Positions 1 through 6,670 of a stretch of DNA of 14,180 nt are shown here, in pieces (within the stretch, counting starts at the first letter, position 1; each line of letters opens with the position of its first letter). The notes below the pieces were generated by a model. It did not search any database. It was not told the DNA's origin and saw only the letters and a program-made list of their open reading frames with translations. Where the stretch lies: assembly GCA_002315885.1 (NCBI GenBank), contig DCIO01000129.1, positions 1 through 14,180 on the forward strand. The letters run 5' to 3'. Both the position numbers and the translations under genes were made by a program. This DNA is from Lentisphaeria bacterium UBA1724 (GTDB lineage: Bacteria > Verrucomicrobiota > Lentisphaeria > Oligosphaerales > Oligosphaeraceae).

Positions 1-21
1 CGTCGAAGTAGCCTAGGGTGC

Positions 22-72
22 CTAGAAGCTCTAGCTAGAAAGTCTAGAGACTCTAGAAGCTCTAGCTAGAAA
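22..72. repeat. Direct repeat in a CTAG-dense stretch
   Basis: A 20-bp sequence, CTAGAAGCTCTAGCTAGAAA, occurs identically at 22-41 and 53-72 (31-bp period). Between the copies is a small inverted repeat, AGTCT-AG-AGACT, at 41-52. About ten CTAG tetramers fall within positions 12-139, whereas CTAG is usually among the rarest tetramers in bacterial DNA. TAG stops interrupt every reading I tried, so the stretch looks non-coding. It may be the 3' flank of a gene outside the window or a protein-binding array. No function can be assigned. Confidence 0.75.
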
Positions 73-95
73 CTCCAAGAAGGTCTAGAGGCTCT

Positions 96-124
96 ACCGA
101 CCTGGTCTTCTACACCGGGTCGGT
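96..124 (+). terminator. Hairpin upstream of the Y-family polymerase gene, possible terminator
   Basis: The arms 96-106 (ACCGACCTGGT) and 114-124 (ACCGGGTCGGT) pair over 11 bp with one G-U wobble, around a 7-nt loop (CTTCTAC). The stem is GC-rich, but only TTT overlaps its 3' edge and no real U-run follows, so intrinsic termination is uncertain. It may end a transcript arriving from before the window, or be a structural site. Confidence 0.35.
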
Positions 125-192
125 TTGAGCCGGTCTAGCTTTAAAATATCAAAAAAATATTTGATTTTTGTGAAGAATTTCTATCAAAAAAG

Positions 193-201
193 TGTTATAC
201 T
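193..201 (+). promoter_or_regulatory. Extended -10 promoter, probably giving a leaderless mRNA
   Basis: TGTTATACT matches the extended -10 pattern TG-n-TATAAT with one mismatch (TATACT at 196-201). No good -35 hexamer sits 16-18 bp upstream, which is common for extended -10 promoters. Transcription would start about 7 nt after the hexamer, at or next to the ATG at 208. No Shine-Dalgarno sequence precedes that ATG, so a leaderless mRNA is likely. Copies of TATCAAAAAA lie at 147-156 and 182-191, with an inverted TTTGAT at 160-165. These could be operator boxes for a damage-responsive regulator, which is an inference. Confidence 0.5.
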
Positions 202-207
202 ATTTGT

Positions 208-1719
208 ATGCCCGAAGAGACCTACATTGCCATTGACCTGAAGTCCTTCTACGCATCCGTGGAGTGCGTGGACAGGAAGCTCAACCCGTTGACCACCCAC
301 CTGGTGGTGGCAGATGCCAGCCGTACGGAAAAGACCATCTGCCTGGCGGTGACTCCCGCCTTGAAATCCCACGGCGTTCCTGGACGGCCTCGTCTTTTCG
401 AGGTGGTGGAGAAGGTCCGCGCGTACAACGAGCTGCGTCGGATGAACGCCCCTGGTCGGCGTTTTCGCGGTTCCAGTTCTGACGAACCCCAGTTGCAGTC
501 GGATCCGTCGTTGGCGCTGGATTACGTTGTGGCGAAACCCCGCATGGGGCGTTATCTGGATGTCAGTTCCCATATCTACGAAATCTACCTCCGATACATC
601 GCTCCCGAGCACATCCATGTCTATTCCATTGACGAGGTCTTCATCGAGGCCACTCAGTATCTCCGTCTCTATCATACCTCGGCCCGTGATTTTGCCCGGA
701 AGTTGATTGGCGAGGTCCTGGCGGAAACGGGGATTACTGCCACGGTGGGCATTGCTCCGAATCTCTATCTCTGCAAAATCGCCATGGATATCGTGGCGAA
801 GCGCATCCCGGCTGACGAACAGGGCGTCCGCATCGCTGAAATGGGTGAAATGGAGTATCGGTTGATGCTGTGGAATCACCGGCCTTTGACGGATTTCTGG
901 CGGATTGGGCGTGGCTATGCTACCCGTCTGGCCGCTCACGGGATGTATACCATGGGGGATGTGGCGTGGATGTCGCTCATGAACGAAGACCTCCTCTACA
1001 AGCTCTTCGGGGTCAATGCGGAATTGCTCATCGACCACGCCTGGGGATGGGAACCCTGCACGCTGAAGGAAATCAAGGCATACCGACCCTCCAGCAACAG
1101 CCTGGGCACAGGACAGGTGCTCTCGCAACCCTACGATTTTGACAAGGCACGGCTGGTCATTCGGGAAATGGCAGACCAGCTGGCATTGCGTCTGGTGGAG
1201 AAAAAGCTGGTGACGGACCAGGTGGTGGTGGATGTGGGATACGATATCGCCAATCTCCGCGAGGTAGAACGACGTCAGCAGTATCACGGTGCCATCCACC
1301 AGGACCACTACGGCAGGACGGTCCCCGAGGCCGCACATGGCAGCATCTCCCTAAGCCAGTGGGTCTCCTCGGGACGAGTGCTGGTGGAGGCCGCTTCCGC
1401 TGTCTTCGATGACGTGGTGGACAAGACACTCCTGGTACGACGCCTGAATCTGACTGCGGGACGGGTGGTTCGGGAAGAGCAGGCCGCACGCCTGGAAAAG
1501 AAGACGCTGGTCCAGCCAGAGCTCTTTGCGGAATACCAGGAAGACCCCGCAATCCAGGAAAGGGTGGATGCGGAGCTGGCGCGGGAGCGCCGTCAGCAGG
1601 AAGCCGTCATCGCCATCCGCAATAAACTGGGGAAGAACGCGATTCTGAAGGGGATGAATTTTGAGGAAGGCGCCACCACCCGAGAACGCAACCAGCAAAT
1701 CGGAGGTCATCATGTCTGA
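208..1719 (+). CDS. Y-family translesion DNA polymerase (UmuC/UvrX/DinB-like)
   Basis: A 503-residue error-prone polymerase of the UmuC/ImpB/MucB/SamB superfamily, expected to copy past damaged template bases in the cytoplasm. The palm begins AIDLKSFYASVE, with metal-binding D10 and a probable steric-gate Y15. The catalytic pair D142-E143 lies in YSIDEVFIEAT. A helix-hairpin-helix region (WRIGRGYATRLAAHGMYTMG) follows around residues 230-255, then the little-finger domain. The C-terminus GKNAILKGMNFEEGATTRER and its IGGH end resemble the UvrX-like subgroup found with YolD-like genes in Firmicutes. Length is full for that subgroup. The ATG at 208 is chosen because the conserved palm starts immediately; it has no ribosome binding site and sits at the predicted transcription start. 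The 3' end overlaps the next gene by 8 nt, so the pair is probably co-translated. The family is certain; the exact subgroup and name are not. Confidence 0.93.
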   Translation: MPEETYIAIDLKSFYASVECVDRKLNPLTTHLVVADASRTEKTICLAVTPALKSHGVPGRPRLFEVVEKVRAYNELRRMNAPGRRFRGSSSDEPQLQSDPSLALDYVVAKPRMGRYLDVSSHIYEIYLRYIAPEHIHVYSIDEVFIEATQYLRLYHTSARDFARKLIGEVLAETGITATVGIAPNLYLCKIAMDIVAKRIPADEQGVRIAEMGEMEYRLMLWNHRPLTDFWRIGRGYATRLAAHGMYTMGDVAWMSLMNEDLLYKLFGVNAELLIDHAWGWEPCTLKEIKAYRPSSNSLGTGQVLSQPYDFDKARLVIREMADQLALRLVEKKLVTDQVVVDVGYDIANLREVERRQQYHGAIHQDHYGRTVPEAAHGSISLSQWVSSGRVLVEAASAVFDDVVDKTLLVRRLNLTAGRVVREEQAARLEKKTLVQPELFAEYQEDPAIQERVDAELARERRQQEAVIAIRNKLGKNAILKGMNFEEGATTRERNQQIGGHHV

Positions 1720-1909
1720 AGAGGGTATCTCACGGTATGCGGATATCATCAATCTGCCGCATCATGTCTCGGAGAAACATCCGCGCATGACCATGTTGGA
1801 CCGGGCCGCACAATTCGCGCCATTCTCCGCACTGGACGGATACGAAGACCAAATCCAGGACACACAGGACGAACATAAACCACAGGAAAACTCCGTGGAG
1901 GACGAATAG
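1712..1909 (+). CDS. Short YolD-like protein
   Basis: A 65-residue protein whose central sequence (RYADIINLPHHVSEKHPRMT, then MLDRAAQFAPFSALDGYEDQI) matches the N-terminal conserved part of the YolD-like family. That family is commonly encoded beside Y-family polymerases in Firmicutes, and its role there is unclear, with accessory or regulatory suggestions. A GGAGG at 1702-1706, 5 nt before the ATG at 1712, fixes this start inside the polymerase gene, in another frame, with an 8-nt overlap. The family as I recall it is about 100 residues or more. This copy stops after an acidic tail (QENSVEDE), so the second half appears lost. The stop lies in a 9-bp tandem duplication, giving two in-frame TAG codons 9 nt apart. 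Either a naturally short variant or a truncated gene is possible. Confidence 0.8.
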   Translation: MSEEGISRYADIINLPHHVSEKHPRMTMLDRAAQFAPFSALDGYEDQIQDTQDEHKPQENSVEDE

Positions 1910-1947
1910 GATGAATAGGACCTACCCGTCCTACCCGTCCTGCCCCC
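1904..1947. repeat. Two adjoining 9-bp tandem repeats after the YolD-like gene
   Basis: GAATAGGAY is repeated twice (1904-1912, 1913-1921), duplicating the stop-codon context of the YolD-like gene. CCTACCCGT then follows twice exactly (1921-1929, 1930-1938) with a degenerate third unit (1939-1947). After this, to about 2035, the sequence is AT-rich and I see no gene in it. Slippage at a gene end is the simplest origin. Confidence 0.8.
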
Positions 1948-2036
1948 GTTGCCTGGTTTTCAAGTTTTGTCCCGAAAAAATCCTTTTTTTGTGTGTTTTG
2001 CTGACAAAAAAATACATCGGAAAGAGTGTGAGAATT

Positions 2037-2042
2037 TATATT
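2037..2042 (+). promoter_or_regulatory. Possible -10 box for the PurF paralog
   Basis: TATATT lies in an AT-rich stretch 62 nt before the chosen start codon at 2104. The bases 17 bp upstream are a poor -35, while the better -35-like TTGCTGACA at 1998-2006 is about 30 bp away, too far for normal spacing. This is a weak prediction, offered because the gap must hold a promoter if the gene is not read through from upstream. Confidence 0.25.
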
Positions 2043-2053
2043 AGAGGCTCATT

Positions 2054-2074
2054 CTTGCGGGATGTCTCCGCAAG
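2054..2074 (+). promoter_or_regulatory. Leader hairpin before the PurF paralog
   Basis: CTTGCGG (2054-2060) and CCGCAAG (2068-2074) form a perfect 7-bp stem with a 7-nt loop, 29 nt before the start codon. An in-frame ATG at 2062 lies in the loop and would be hidden. T-rich sequence follows (TTTTCATTTTT at 2080-2090), so partial attenuation is conceivable. It does not resemble a purine riboswitch that I can recognise. Confidence 0.4.
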
Positions 2075-2103
2075 TAGGATTTTCATTTTTGGAGCATGCA
2101 TCC

Positions 2104-3519
2104 ATGGGCGGCTTTTTTGGTTCCGTTTCTAAGAGTTCTTGTGTAGCAGATATCTTCTACGGTGCGGATTATCATTCCCACTTGGGAAATATCCGCGGTG
2201 GGTTGCTTGTATATGGCGAGAGCGGTTTTCAGCGTTTCATCCATGACATCCGTAAAGACCCATTCCGTTCCAAATTCGAACAGCACCTGGACGGCATGCA
2301 CGGCAATCTCGGCATCGGCAGCGTCTCCGACACGGATCCCCAACCGTTGAATGTCTCTGGCGAGGGCGGCACCTTCGGTATCACCATGGTGGGTCTCATC
2401 ACCAACCAGGAGGAACTCCAGAAGGAACTCTTCAAGGGCGGCATCCATTTTTCCGAGTTGGTGAATGGAAAGATCGGTCCCACGGAAATTGCCGCGGCGC
2501 TGGTCGCCAGCAAGCCAACGATTGAAGAGGGCATCCTGGCCATGCAGGAGAAGATCGAGGGCTCCTGCAGCGCATTGGTTCTGACACCCAAGGGCGTCTT
2601 TGCCTGCCGCGACCGCCTGGGCCGCACCCCTGTCGTCATCGGCAAGAAGGAGGACGGCTCCCTGGCGGCATCCCTGGAGGCCTGCGCGCTCCATAACCTG
2701 GGCTACAAGATTGTCCGGTGGCTGGGCCCCGGCGAGGTGGTCCTGCTGGATGCCAATTCCTTCGAAATCAAGCCCATTTATCCCGCCCGCAAGAAGTGCC
2801 GCATGTGCGCATTCATGTGGATCTACTACGGTTTCCCTGCATCCGCCTACGATGGCATCAATGTGGAGGAAGTCCGCTATCGCTGCGGCGCCGCATTGGC
2901 CGCACGGGACAAGGATGTGGAAGTGGACGCAGTGGCGGGTGTGCCGGATTCCGGTACCGCACACGCACTGGGCTATGCCAGCGCCACCCATCTGCCCTAC
3001 AGGCGCTCGTTCGTCAAATACACCCCCACCTGGCCACGTAGCTTCATCTCCGATTCCCAGACCACGCGTCTGCATGTGGCGAAGATGAAGCTGATTCCCA
3101 TCAACGATTTCATCCGCGGACAGCGGTTGCTCTTCTGCGAGGACTCCATCGTCCGCGGCACACAGCTCAAGGACACCTTCGCCCGCTTGCCCGAATGGGG
3201 TTGCAAGGAAGTCCATGTGCGCGCCGCATGCCCGCCCATCCTCTTCGGTTGCAAATACCTGAATTTCTCACCCTCCCGCGGGCCCCTGGAATTGATCGCG
3301 CGACGCGCCGTCCATGCCCTGGAAGGCGGCAAGGAAGATACCGCGCGACTGGACGAATACACGGATGTCAATTCCGAGAGGTATCGCCAGATGGTGGAGA
3401 TGATCCGTCGTGAGATGGGCTTCACTACCCTGAAATACCAGACTCTGGAAGATACGATCAAGGCCATTGGCGTGCCACCCGAAGGACTGTGCACATACTG
3501 CTGGACGGGGAAAGACTAA
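2104..3519 (+). CDS. Amidophosphoribosyltransferase (PurF) paralog lacking the N-terminal catalytic cysteine
   Basis: A 471-residue two-domain protein: an N-terminal Ntn-type glutaminase fold followed by a phosphoribosyltransferase domain. The PRPP loop is clear (LLFCEDSIVRGTQ, acidic pair E346-D347). Cysteines at 235 (CAFMWIYYG), 383 (FGCKY), 463 and 466 (CTYCWTGK) correspond by position to the [4Fe-4S] ligands of the Bacillus PurF type. Classic PurF matures to a Cys at residue 1 as glutaminase nucleophile; here the start reads MGGFFGSVS, with glycine in that place. Glutamine hydrolysis is therefore probably lost, leaving an ammonia-dependent transferase, a regulator or an unknown role. Similar MGGFFG-starting proteins occur, to my knowledge, in Clostridia and Bacteroidota beside a normal PurF. 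The ATG at 2104 is preferred over 2062 because GGAG at 2091-2094 is 9 nt upstream and the fold starts there. I leave the gene symbol empty because activity is doubtful. Confidence 0.85.
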   Translation: MGGFFGSVSKSSCVADIFYGADYHSHLGNIRGGLLVYGESGFQRFIHDIRKDPFRSKFEQHLDGMHGNLGIGSVSDTDPQPLNVSGEGGTFGITMVGLITNQEELQKELFKGGIHFSELVNGKIGPTEIAAALVASKPTIEEGILAMQEKIEGSCSALVLTPKGVFACRDRLGRTPVVIGKKEDGSLAASLEACALHNLGYKIVRWLGPGEVVLLDANSFEIKPIYPARKKCRMCAFMWIYYGFPASAYDGINVEEVRYRCGAALAARDKDVEVDAVAGVPDSGTAHALGYASATHLPYRRSFVKYTPTWPRSFISDSQTTRLHVAKMKLIPINDFIRGQRLLFCEDSIVRGTQLKDTFARLPEWGCKEVHVRAACPPILFGCKYLNFSPSRGPLELIARRAVHALEGGKEDTARLDEYTDVNSERYRQMVEMIRREMGFTTLKYQTLEDTIKAIGVPPEGLCTYCWTGKD

Positions 3520-3591
3520 TTCAATGCTTAATGCTTAATGCTCAATGCTTAATGAAGGATGGTGGAGGTATCCCCCATGCCCCCTCTTTTT
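3520..3591 (+). repeat. Heptamer-plus-hairpin repeat element, copy 1
   Basis: This begins on the base after the PurF-paralog stop. Five 7-bp units (TTCAATG, then four CTTAATG-like units, 3520-3554) lead into AAGG. A hairpin follows with arms 3559-3566 and 3571-3578 (loop GGTA, one T/C mismatch), then a C-run ending in CTCTTTTT. Positions 11159-11227 hold an inverted second copy with the same unit count and architecture. The hairpin and T-run could terminate transcription of the upstream gene, but the T-run is about 6 nt past the stem, so a dispersed repeat is the safer call. Confidence 0.8.
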
Positions 3592-3592
3592 C

Positions 3593-3677
3593 AATTCGGA
3601 ATTCGGAATTTCTTTAATCCCGAATCAAGAATTGAGAATTGAGAATTGAGCATTGTGAATTGAGAATCGAGATTGGG
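3593..3677. repeat. Second 7-bp periodic array before the ATPase operon
   Basis: AATTCGG is tandemly duplicated at 3593-3606. From 3622 to 3670 there are seven consecutive 7-bp units, four of them exactly GAATTGA and the rest one to three changes away, with a decayed unit at 3671-3677. The units differ from those of the preceding element, but the 7-bp period is the same. The array is non-coding; an in-frame ATG at 3639 would translate it into the start of subunit E, which I reject. Confidence 0.8.
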
Positions 3678-3725
3678 CCGAGAAGGCAAAGACGAAATAA
3701 CTACCACAAGGAGAAGAAAAGACTT

Positions 3726-4331
3726 ATGGCTGATGAATTGCAGGCGTTGCTGGAACGGTTGGACAAGGAAGGCGTGCGCAAAGGCGAGGAAGAGAAGGCC
3801 CGCCTGATTGCCCAGGGCCAGGCCGAGGCGAAGGCGATTGTGGAGAAGGCGCAGGCCCAGGCCCAGGAGATGGTCGCCCAAGCCGAAGCGGAGTGCAAGA
3901 TGCTGCGCCAGAAGGCCGACGAAGCCATGAAGCTCAGCGGTCGGCAGGTGCTTTTGCAGGTCCGTCAGGAACTCCAGTCCCGTGTCCAGGGTGCGGTTGC
4001 GCAGCTGTTGAAGGCCGAGTGCAAGCCCGGCGTGGTGGGCAAGGTGATTGGCGAACTCTGCGCCAGCTATCTGAAAGAGCAGGGCAACACCGACGATATC
4101 GCGGTGTTGGTTCCCGCAAATGACCTGGCGGAATTGACGGATGCCGTGAAGGCCGCCTTGGCCAGCGATTTGCAGGCCCGTGTCAATCTCAAGCCCGACA
4201 AGCGCCTCGCTGGCGGTTTCCAGCTGACCTTCTCTGGCAAGCAGGTGGTCTATGACTTCTCGGACGAGGCGCTGGCCGAAGCGGTGGCCGCGCATCTCTC
4301 GCCCGCCCTCGGAGCGCTGATCACGGAATAG
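3726..4331 (+). CDS. atpE: V/A-type ATPase subunit E (peripheral stalk)
   Basis: 201 residues. Subunit E is part of the peripheral stalk that holds the catalytic A3B3 head against the membrane sector during rotation. The first half, to about residue 90, is a long charged helix rich in Ala, Glu, Gln and Lys (for example KAIVEKAQAQAQEMVAQAEA), as expected for the stalk. The second half is a compact domain that contacts the head. The ATG at 3726 is chosen with AAGGAG at 3708-3713 (12 nt, slightly long). An upstream in-frame ATG at 3639 would add residues encoded by a tandem repeat. The gene opens the ATPase operon, 4 nt before the next gene. The sequence alone is not highly diagnostic for this subunit; its position in the operon makes the call firm. 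Confidence 0.88.
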   Translation: MADELQALLERLDKEGVRKGEEEKARLIAQGQAEAKAIVEKAQAQAQEMVAQAEAECKMLRQKADEAMKLSGRQVLLQVRQELQSRVQGAVAQLLKAECKPGVVGKVIGELCASYLKEQGNTDDIAVLVPANDLAELTDAVKAALASDLQARVNLKPDKRLAGGFQLTFSGKQVVYDFSDEALAEAVAAHLSPALGALITE

Positions 4332-4335
4332 CACG

Positions 4336-4905
4336 ATGGCAAGCGACTTCATCTATATCCTATCGTCGCTGCCCATGCTCTCCTTTGAGGGGGAGGGCGC
4401 TGTGGACTATGAGGCTTTCCTGGATTCCTGCAAGAACCTGGTCTCTGCAAAGGAATACGCGAAGCTGGCCAAGCTGACTCTGCGCCCCAATGCCGACCAG
4501 GCGAAGGAATTGCCCGTGCTGGCATCCTGGAACCACTGGTGCACGGTCATGAGCCAGGTCATCGCACTGTGGCGTGCCCAGCGCCGCAAGTCGGACAGCG
4601 CGTTGTATTTGCATCCGGAGCGTGAGACCTACCCCGATGAGGTCCGCAAACTGGAGGCGATTTTGTTGACGAAGGGCATCCACGAAAAGCAGGATGCCTG
4701 GGAGTTGCTCCAGTGGAATCGCCTGGAAGACCTGGCGAACCAGGAGTATTTCAATTTTTCGGCGCTGGTGGTCTATGCGTTGAAGCTGTTGCTGTTGGAG
4801 AACCGCCGCAAGCGGACCGCCGAGGCGGGGAAGGGCGTCTTTGAGGCGATGGTGTCCAAGCATCTGGACGAAGCCGCCGCCAATCGAATTTCAGTGGAAG
4901 AGTAG
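4336..4905 (+). CDS. DUF2764-type protein of the V/A-ATPase operon
   Basis: A 189-residue soluble, mostly helical protein. It starts with FIYILSSLPMLSFEGEG, which resembles the N-terminus (roughly [FY]-x-L-[VA]-[SA]-SLPMLxF) of the DUF2764 proteins found between subunits E and A in Chlamydia and Bacteroidota ATPase operons. No signal peptide or membrane segment is seen. Known clusters of this type lack recognisable C, F and G genes, so this protein may replace a central-stalk or cap subunit; that is inference. It starts 4 nt after subunit E ends, with no strong ribosome binding site (CACGG-like sequence only), suggesting translational coupling. It seems shorter than other family members that I recall. 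Confidence 0.75.
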   Translation: MASDFIYILSSLPMLSFEGEGAVDYEAFLDSCKNLVSAKEYAKLAKLTLRPNADQAKELPVLASWNHWCTVMSQVIALWRAQRRKSDSALYLHPERETYPDEVRKLEAILLTKGIHEKQDAWELLQWNRLEDLANQEYFNFSALVVYALKLLLLENRRKRTAEAGKGVFEAMVSKHLDEAAANRISVEE

Positions 4906-4927
4906 TTGTTATTTTTGAGGAGTGAGA

Positions 4928-6658
4928 ATGAGTGAAGCAACTCTGAAGACAGGCCATGTGACGGGAGTCAACGGCAACCTGGTGAGTGTGGAATTCCACA
5001 CCAGCGTAATCCAGAATGAAGTGGCCTTCGTCCAGGTGGCGGATGGCGCCCGGCTGAAGAGCGAGGTGATTCGTGTGCGTGGCAAGGAAGCGGACTTGCA
5101 GGTCTTTGAGGCCACCAACGGCATCAAAGTGGGCGATGCCGTGGAATTCACTGGCGCGCTTCTCTCCGTGGAATTGGGCCCCGGACTGCTGACGCAGGTC
5201 TTCGACGGCCTCCAGAATCCCCTGCCGCGGTTGGCGGAGGAGTCACTCTTCCTCAAGCGCGGTACATACATCTATCCCCTGGATGACAAGAAAGAGTGGG
5301 AATACACCCCCACCGCAAAAGTGGGCGACGAGGTCTTTGGCAGTGACGAGGTGGGCTGGGTGCCCGAGGGCATCTTCCATCACAAGATCATGGTGCCCTT
5401 TGGCTGGCTCGGCGTATGGAAGATCACCTGGGTCATCGCCCCTGGCAAATACAGCATCCGTACCACGGTGGCCAAGGCGGTGAACGAGTCAGGCGAGGAG
5501 CGGGAGATCAAGATGGTCCAGGCCTGGCCCGTCCGTGTCCCCATCAGCACCTATCGGGAGAAGCTGCTGCCTGTGGAGCCCATGGTCACACAGGTCCGCT
5601 CCATCGACACCTTCTTCCCCGTGGCCAAGGGCGGTACCTTCTGCACCCCCGGACCCTTCGGCGCCGGAAAGACCGTCCTCCAGCACGCGCTCTCCCAGCG
5701 CAGCGAAGCGGATATCGTCATCGTGGCGGCCGTGGGCGAACGCGCCGGCGAAGTGGTGGAAATCCTGCAGGAATTCCCGGTTCTGGAAGACCCCCGCACG
5801 GGCCGCAAGCTCATCGACCGAACCATCATCATCTGCAACACCAGCTCCATGCCCGTGGCCTCCCGTGAGTCATCCATCTACACCAGCGTGACTCTGGCGG
5901 AATACTATCGCCAGATGGGCCTGAACGTGCTCCTGCTGGCGGACTCCACCAGCCGCTGGGCACAGGCACTCCGCGAGGAATCCGGCCGACTGGAAGAAAT
6001 CCCTGGCGAAGAGGCCTTCCCCGCATACCTGGAATCCCTGGTGGCAAGCTTCTACGAGCGCGCAGGCCTGGTCCGCCTGAACAACGGCGAAAAGGGCTCC
6101 ATCACCATCTGCGGCGCAGTCTCTCCCGCCGGCGGTAACTTCGAGGAACCCGTGACCCAGGCCACCCTGAAGGTCGTGGGGTCCTTCCTGGCGCTCTCCC
6201 GCGACCGCGCCAACGCCCGACGCTATCCCGCGATCCACCCCCTGGAATCCTGGAGCAAATACAAGAGCACCGTTGCCCTGGAGCAGGTCGCCTACGCTCG
6301 ACAGATTCTGAAGAACGGCAATGAGATTGAGCAGATGATGAAAGTCATCGGCGAGGAAGGAACCCCGAACTCCGACTTCGTTACCTACCTCAAGAGCGAA
6401 TTCCTGGATGCGGTATACCTCCAGCAGGATACCTTCGACAGCGTGGACAGCGCATGCACCGCAGAACGACAGGAATACGTCTTCAAGAAACTCAACCAAA
6501 TCCTCAAGAAGGAATTCACCTTCGGAGACAAGGCCGCCGCACGTATGTACTTCGCGGGATTGCGCCAGATCTTCATCGACTGGAACTACTCGGCGTGGAA
6601 CTCCCCACAGTTCGCCGAAAACGAAAAACTGCTGGATGCCAAGCTGGCCGAAGCATAA
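4928..6658 (+). CDS. atpA: V/A-type ATPase catalytic subunit A
   Basis: 576 residues, the usual length for a bacterial V/A-type A subunit. It hydrolyses or makes ATP at the A-B interfaces of the head. Order along the protein: an N-terminal beta-barrel, the A-type non-homologous insertion (about 110-190), then the nucleotide-binding domain. The P-loop is GPFGAGKT at 242-249, with K248 and T249. The Walker B strand is LNVLLLADSTSRWAQALRE, with D339. A C-terminal helical domain follows. The ATG at 4928 has GAGGAG at 4917-4922, 5 nt upstream. An in-frame GTG at 4922 lies inside that ribosome binding site and is rejected. The gene is 22 nt after the DUF2764-like gene and 12 nt before subunit B. 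Confidence 0.97.
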   Translation: MSEATLKTGHVTGVNGNLVSVEFHTSVIQNEVAFVQVADGARLKSEVIRVRGKEADLQVFEATNGIKVGDAVEFTGALLSVELGPGLLTQVFDGLQNPLPRLAEESLFLKRGTYIYPLDDKKEWEYTPTAKVGDEVFGSDEVGWVPEGIFHHKIMVPFGWLGVWKITWVIAPGKYSIRTTVAKAVNESGEEREIKMVQAWPVRVPISTYREKLLPVEPMVTQVRSIDTFFPVAKGGTFCTPGPFGAGKTVLQHALSQRSEADIVIVAAVGERAGEVVEILQEFPVLEDPRTGRKLIDRTIIICNTSSMPVASRESSIYTSVTLAEYYRQMGLNVLLLADSTSRWAQALREESGRLEEIPGEEAFPAYLESLVASFYERAGLVRLNNGEKGSITICGAVSPAGGNFEEPVTQATLKVVGSFLALSRDRANARRYPAIHPLESWSKYKSTVALEQVAYARQILKNGNEIEQMMKVIGEEGTPNSDFVTYLKSEFLDAVYLQQDTFDSVDSACTAERQEYVFKKLNQILKKEFTFGDKAAARMYFAGLRQIFIDWNYSAWNSPQFAENEKLLDAKLAEA

Positions 6659-6670
6659 GGAGCTACACAA

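Noticed and set aside
184..1338. Long open frame on the minus strand opposite the polymerase
   Set aside because: It is antisense to a clear Y-family polymerase, shows no recognisable family and is rich in residues expected from reverse-complemented GC-rich codons.
1911..2132. 73-codon open frame after the YolD-like gene
   Set aside because: Starts inside a tandem repeat, crosses the putative promoter and hairpin and enters the next gene in the wrong frame; no ribosome binding site.
2083..3216. Long open frame on the minus strand opposite the PurF paralog
   Set aside because: It lies entirely inside a conserved gene, with no motif or ribosome binding site of its own.
3520..3677. CRISPR array
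   Set aside because: Units are only 7 bp, with no spacers and no cas genes nearby.
3639..3725. Upstream ATG for subunit E
   Set aside because: The extra residues would be encoded by the GAATTGA array and a ribosome binding site exists for the ATG at 3726.
4922..4930. GTG start for atpA
   Set aside because: The GTG overlaps the Shine-Dalgarno sequence of the better ATG at 4928.
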